Shown: positions 10,685 through 13,372 of the stretch, one piece after another
Layout of the letters: the number at the start of each line of letters is the position of its first letter
How positions within the stretch are numbered: position 1 is the stretch's first letter
Assembly (NCBI GenBank): GCA_937893605.1
Contig: CALBGG010000085.1
Location: 1-13,372, forward strand
Length of the DNA: 13,372 nt
DNA from: an uncultured Clostridia bacterium
GTDB taxonomy: Bacteria; Bacillota; Clostridia; Oscillospirales; Oscillospiraceae
Direction of reading: 5' to 3'
Notes under the pieces: generated by a model
Seen by the model: the letters and a program-made list of their open reading frames with translations, nothing else
What the model was told of the DNA's origin: nothing
Database searches by the model: none
Made by a program: the position numbers and the translations under genes

Positions 10685-13372
10685 ATGCAGAAAAAGATCA
10701 AGAACCGTGAGGCGCTGCTGTCCCACGGCGACATTGACGGAAGAAAGATCGTTCTGGACATCACCGAAAAAACGCTTCAGCATCTTGACGCATACGAGCG
10801 CATAAAAAGCATCACCCATATGGAAGGCGACGTGCTGTGCATAGGCTCGCGCCGCTGGGATTTGAGCAAGAAGCGCAATGTTTATCTGCTCGGCGCGGGC
10901 AAGGCCTGCAACCATATGGCAATGGCCATAGATGAGATCCTCGGCGATCACCTCACCCGCGGTATTGCCATAGTCAAAATAAAGGAGGACACCGATGTGT
11001 TCCGCCGCACCGACGTTTATGTCGGCGGTCACCCCCTGCCCAACGAGGAGGGTCTGCGCGCCTGCAAGGAGATAATAAAGCTCGTAGACAGCGCAAACGA
11101 GGATGATCTTTTTATAGTAGTTATAAGCGGCGGCTCCTCGGCACTTATGAGCTGCCCCATTGATGGCATCACCCTTCAGGACGAGATAGACACCACCGAC
11201 GTCATGCTCAAATCCGGTGCGGGCATATACGAGATAAACGCCATACGCCGCCACATCTCGGCAATGAACGGCGGCATGCTCGCAAAGCGCATCCGCTCCC
11301 GCGGCGCGGAGCTCATCGGCTTCGGCATCTCCGACGCCGTCGGAACTCCCGCCACCGGTGATATCGGCGAGCCGTACAAAAACTACAAGGGCACTCCGAT
11401 GGGACCGGACCAGACGACTCTTGAGGAAGCTCGTCAGGTCATCCGCGACTACGACGTCGCCGACCGTCTGCCCAAGAGCGTTGTTGATTATATAATGAAT
11501 GCAGGCCCCGAGGGCGAGACTCCCAAGGCTTTCCCCGAGAACACCTATTTCCTGATAAACAGCCTGCCCGACTCCTGCCTGACGGCAAAGCGCATCTCCG
11601 AGGAGATGGGCATCCCCGCTATCATCCTCACCTCCTATCTTGAGGGCGAGGCAAAGGATGTCGGCACCGTTTTCGCCTCTCTCGCACGCGAGATACAGAA
11701 CTACGGCAATCCCGTAAAGCCTCCCTGCGTCCTGCTTTGCTCCGGCGAGGCAACGACCAAGATCCTCGATAACTCCGTTATCACCGGCCACGGCGGCCCC
11801 GGTCAGGAGCTGACGCTTTCCTTCTCCATCTCCGGCAAGAAGGCGCCCGGCTGCGTCTGCCTGTCGATCGACTCCGAGGGCACCGACGGCACGACCGTCG
11901 TCGCCGGCGGCATGACCGACTCAAAAAGCTACGACACCGCCTGCGAAAAGGGCATCGACGTTTTCGAAAATCTGCGCGGCCACGCCTGCTTCGAGGCGCT
12001 CGACGCAATGGGCGACGCGGTATTCACCGGCAACACCGGCACGAACCTGTGCGACTTTAATATAGTATATGTTCCCGAGCTTCCCTCAAAGAAGCTCAAG
12101 GGCAGCCGCATAAAGAGAGTCCACGCCCGTCAGATCATCGACTGCAAGTGCCGTCCGATGGTCGAGGTCGATGTTGTCACAGTCGACGGCTCCATCGGCA
12201 CCGCGGCAGCGCCCACCGGCTCCTCGGTCGGCATGCACGAGTCCTTCGTTCTGCGCGATAACGATCCGGCAGAGTACGACGGCCTGTCGGTGCACAAGGC
12301 AGTTGCAAACGTAAACGACATCATAGGTCCCGCTCTCATCGGCATGGACACGCTTGATCTTGAGGCGATCGACCGCAAGATGATCGAGCTCGACGGCACG
12401 GAGAACAAGTCCAGGCTCGGCGGCAACGCCATATACTCCGTCTCCGTCGCGGCCTACCGCGCGGCGGCGGCAAGTCTCAAGCGCCCGCTCTACGATTACA
12501 TTGCCGGCGGCAATATCAAGACCGTTCCCATCCCCTCCTTCAACGTCCTCAACGGAGGCAATAACGCCGGCATCAAGCAGGCATTTAACGAGTTCATCGT
12601 CATGCCCTACCGTGCAAGCGATATCGAGCAGGCCGTCGAGATCGCCGTCAAGGTCTTTAACCGTCTCGGCAAGGTCATCCGCGAGTACACGGGCTCCGAG
12701 CCCCGCGTCGGCGGCTCCTATGGCTGGTGCGCACCGAGTGAGGATCCCGAGGTCTGCCTGCAGCTCATCCAGAAGGCCATCGACGACTGCGGCTACACCG
12801 AGCAGTGCGCCTTCGCGCTCGACTGCGCGATGAGCGAAATGTACGACCGTGAGAGCAAGACCTACTACCTCAACGGCAGGCAGGTCACGACCGACGAGGT
12901 CATCGCATATGTCAAGGGTCTTACCGAAAAGCACAACTTCGTGTTCATCGAGGACATGCTCGACGAGGACGACTGGGACGGCTTCGTCAAGGCGCATAAA
13001 GAGATCACCCGTACGCTCATCATCGCCGACGATTTCACCGTCTCCAATCCCGAGCGCATCCGCAAGGCGTATGAGCTCCGCAGCATCGACGGCTTCATCC
13101 TCAAGCCCAACCAGGTCGGCACTATATCCGAGGCGCTGGAATCCCACCGCTTTGCAAGCGAGCACGGTCTGTTCTCGATAACCTCCGGCCGCAGCGGCGG
13201 CGTCGTCGGCGACGTCGTCATGGATCTCGCCGTCGGTCTTCAGATCCCGTTTATCAAAAACGGCTGCCCGCGCTCAGGCGAAAGAATAGACAAGCTCAAC
13301 TTCCTCATGCGCGTCAAGGACAATTACCCCGGCTGCCACATGGCCAAGATCGACGACATCGTGAAGTTCCGA
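10685..13372 (+). CDS. Fused class-II glycerate 2-kinase and enolase (partial, 3' end off window)
   Basis: 896 codons without a stop, running off the window only shortly before an enolase would normally end. Residues 1 to about 465 are a GK-II/MOFRL kinase (ATP + D-glycerate to 2-phosphoglycerate): LLGAGKA (68-74), GGHPLPNEEG (114-123), ISGGSSALMS (147-156), INAIRRHIS with NGG, ISDAVG (215-220), the MOFRL part CSGEATT (352-358), GHGGPGQELTL (368-378), SEGTDGTT (397-404) and TGTNLCDF. A short Lys-rich linker leads to an enolase from about 474: AAAPTGSSVG, ELDGTENKSRLGGNAI, LNGGNNAG, NEFIVMP with E636, ALDCA with D713, FIEDMLDEDDWDGF with E756, ADDFTVSNP (D782/D783), LKPNQVGT with K807, GRSGG and IKNG with K858. 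Several normal enolase active-site residues are absent (see findings). GGAGG lies 8 bases before ATG. The product of the first domain is the substrate of the second, which points to substrate channelling toward PEP or an analogue. Confidence 0.93.
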   Translation, partial: MQKKIKNREALLSHGDIDGRKIVLDITEKTLQHLDAYERIKSITHMEGDVLCIGSRRWDLSKKRNVYLLGAGKACNHMAMAIDEILGDHLTRGIAIVKIKEDTDVFRRTDVYVGGHPLPNEEGLRACKEIIKLVDSANEDDLFIVVISGGSSALMSCPIDGITLQDEIDTTDVMLKSGAGIYEINAIRRHISAMNGGMLAKRIRSRGAELIGFGISDAVGTPATGDIGEPYKNYKGTPMGPDQTTLEEARQVIRDYDVADRLPKSVVDYIMNAGPEGETPKAFPENTYFLINSLPDSCLTAKRISEEMGIPAIILTSYLEGEAKDVGTVFASLAREIQNYGNPVKPPCVLLCSGEATTKILDNSVITGHGGPGQELTLSFSISGKKAPGCVCLSIDSEGTDGTTVVAGGMTDSKSYDTACEKGIDVFENLRGHACFEALDAMGDAVFTGNTGTNLCDFNIVYVPELPSKKLKGSRIKRVHARQIIDCKCRPMVEVDVVTVDGSIGTAAAPTGSSVGMHESFVLRDNDPAEYDGLSVHKAVANVNDIIGPALIGMDTLDLEAIDRKMIELDGTENKSRLGGNAIYSVSVAAYRAAAASLKRPLYDYIAGGNIKTVPIPSFNVLNGGNNAGIKQAFNEFIVMPYRASDIEQAVEIAVKVFNRLGKVIREYTGSEPRVGGSYGWCAPSEDPEVCLQLIQKAIDDCGYTEQCAFALDCAMSEMYDRESKTYYLNGRQVTTDEVIAYVKGLTEKHNFVFIEDMLDEDDWDGFVKAHKEITRTLIIADDFTVSNPERIRKAYELRSIDGFILKPNQVGTISEALESHRFASEHGLFSITSGRSGGVVGDVVMDLAVGLQIPFIKNGCPRSGERIDKLNFLMRVKDNYPGCHMAKIDDIVKFR

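Noticed and set aside
10658..11791. 377-codon minus-strand frame opposite the kinase domain
   Set aside because: It is a shadow of the GC-rich third positions of the kinase-enolase gene; the plus-strand frame has full family motifs.
12086..13165. 359-codon minus-strand frame opposite the enolase domain
   Set aside because: Same reason: it has a skewed Asp/Val/Leu/Ala composition and no ribosome site, and it lies opposite recognisable enolase motifs.

Overview
The window looks like a piece of an anaerobic Bacillota genome, probably a gut-type clostridial lineage. The signs are AGGAGG-like ribosome binding sites, sigma-A type promoters, a short clostridial lipoprotein signal peptide, an ECF-type vitamin or cofactor transporter subunit, oxygen-sensitive Mo/W and Fe-S enzymes, and a moderately GC-rich genome with C/G-rich third positions. 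No rRNA, tRNA, CRISPR array, integrase or IS element is visible.

Layout. (1) Positions 1-5605, minus strand, read leftward from a promoter at about 5675-5702. The order of transcription is: a molybdopterin (Mo/W-bisPGD) oxidoreductase; an iron-sulfur subunit built like a NuoG/[FeFe]-hydrogenase that has lost its H-cluster cysteines; a folded leader resembling the Moco-type riboswitch; an ECF transporter S component; a small membrane-anchored protein resembling the molybdopterin-binding fold; and the start of a fusion of a small-molecule-kinase-like domain with a MobA-like nucleotidyltransferase, cut by the window edge. The second half of this operon reads as cofactor supply for the first half. 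(2) Positions 5606-5931: promoter with a perfect palindrome over its -10 box, a stretch with no convincing gene, and a strong bidirectional terminator. (3) Positions 5932-10281, minus strand: a TRAP transporter in the unusual order dctM-dctP-dctQ, then, behind an internal terminator-like hairpin, a LarA-family nickel-pincer 2-hydroxyacid racemase/epimerase with its key histidines and lysine intact. (4) Positions 10282-10684: a divergent regulatory region holding a good sigma-A promoter for the rightward gene, a pair of similar 22-base direct repeats, one toward each gene, and a 12-base palindrome. (5) From 10685 to the right edge, plus strand: one uninterrupted reading frame of at least 896 codons that fuses a class-II glycerate 2-kinase (MOFRL type) to an enolase domain.

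How the genes may work together (inference). The TRAP system imports a carboxylate, LarA interconverts its C2 stereoisomers, and the bifunctional kinase-enolase phosphorylates the D-form at C2 and dehydrates it to an enol phosphate such as phosphoenolpyruvate. For glycerate this would be a short route from L/D-glycerate to PEP. However, the enolase domain keeps its metal ligands and the C2-side lysines but lacks the residues that normally act on the C3 hydroxyl (the equivalents of yeast H159, E211 and H373), so the substrate or chemistry may differ. The Mo/W oxidoreductase pair, of unknown substrate, may oxidise or reduce a related hydroxy/oxo acid. The kinase-enolase fusion and the divergent Mo/W enzyme with its H-cluster-free hydrogenase-like partner are the most novel parts.
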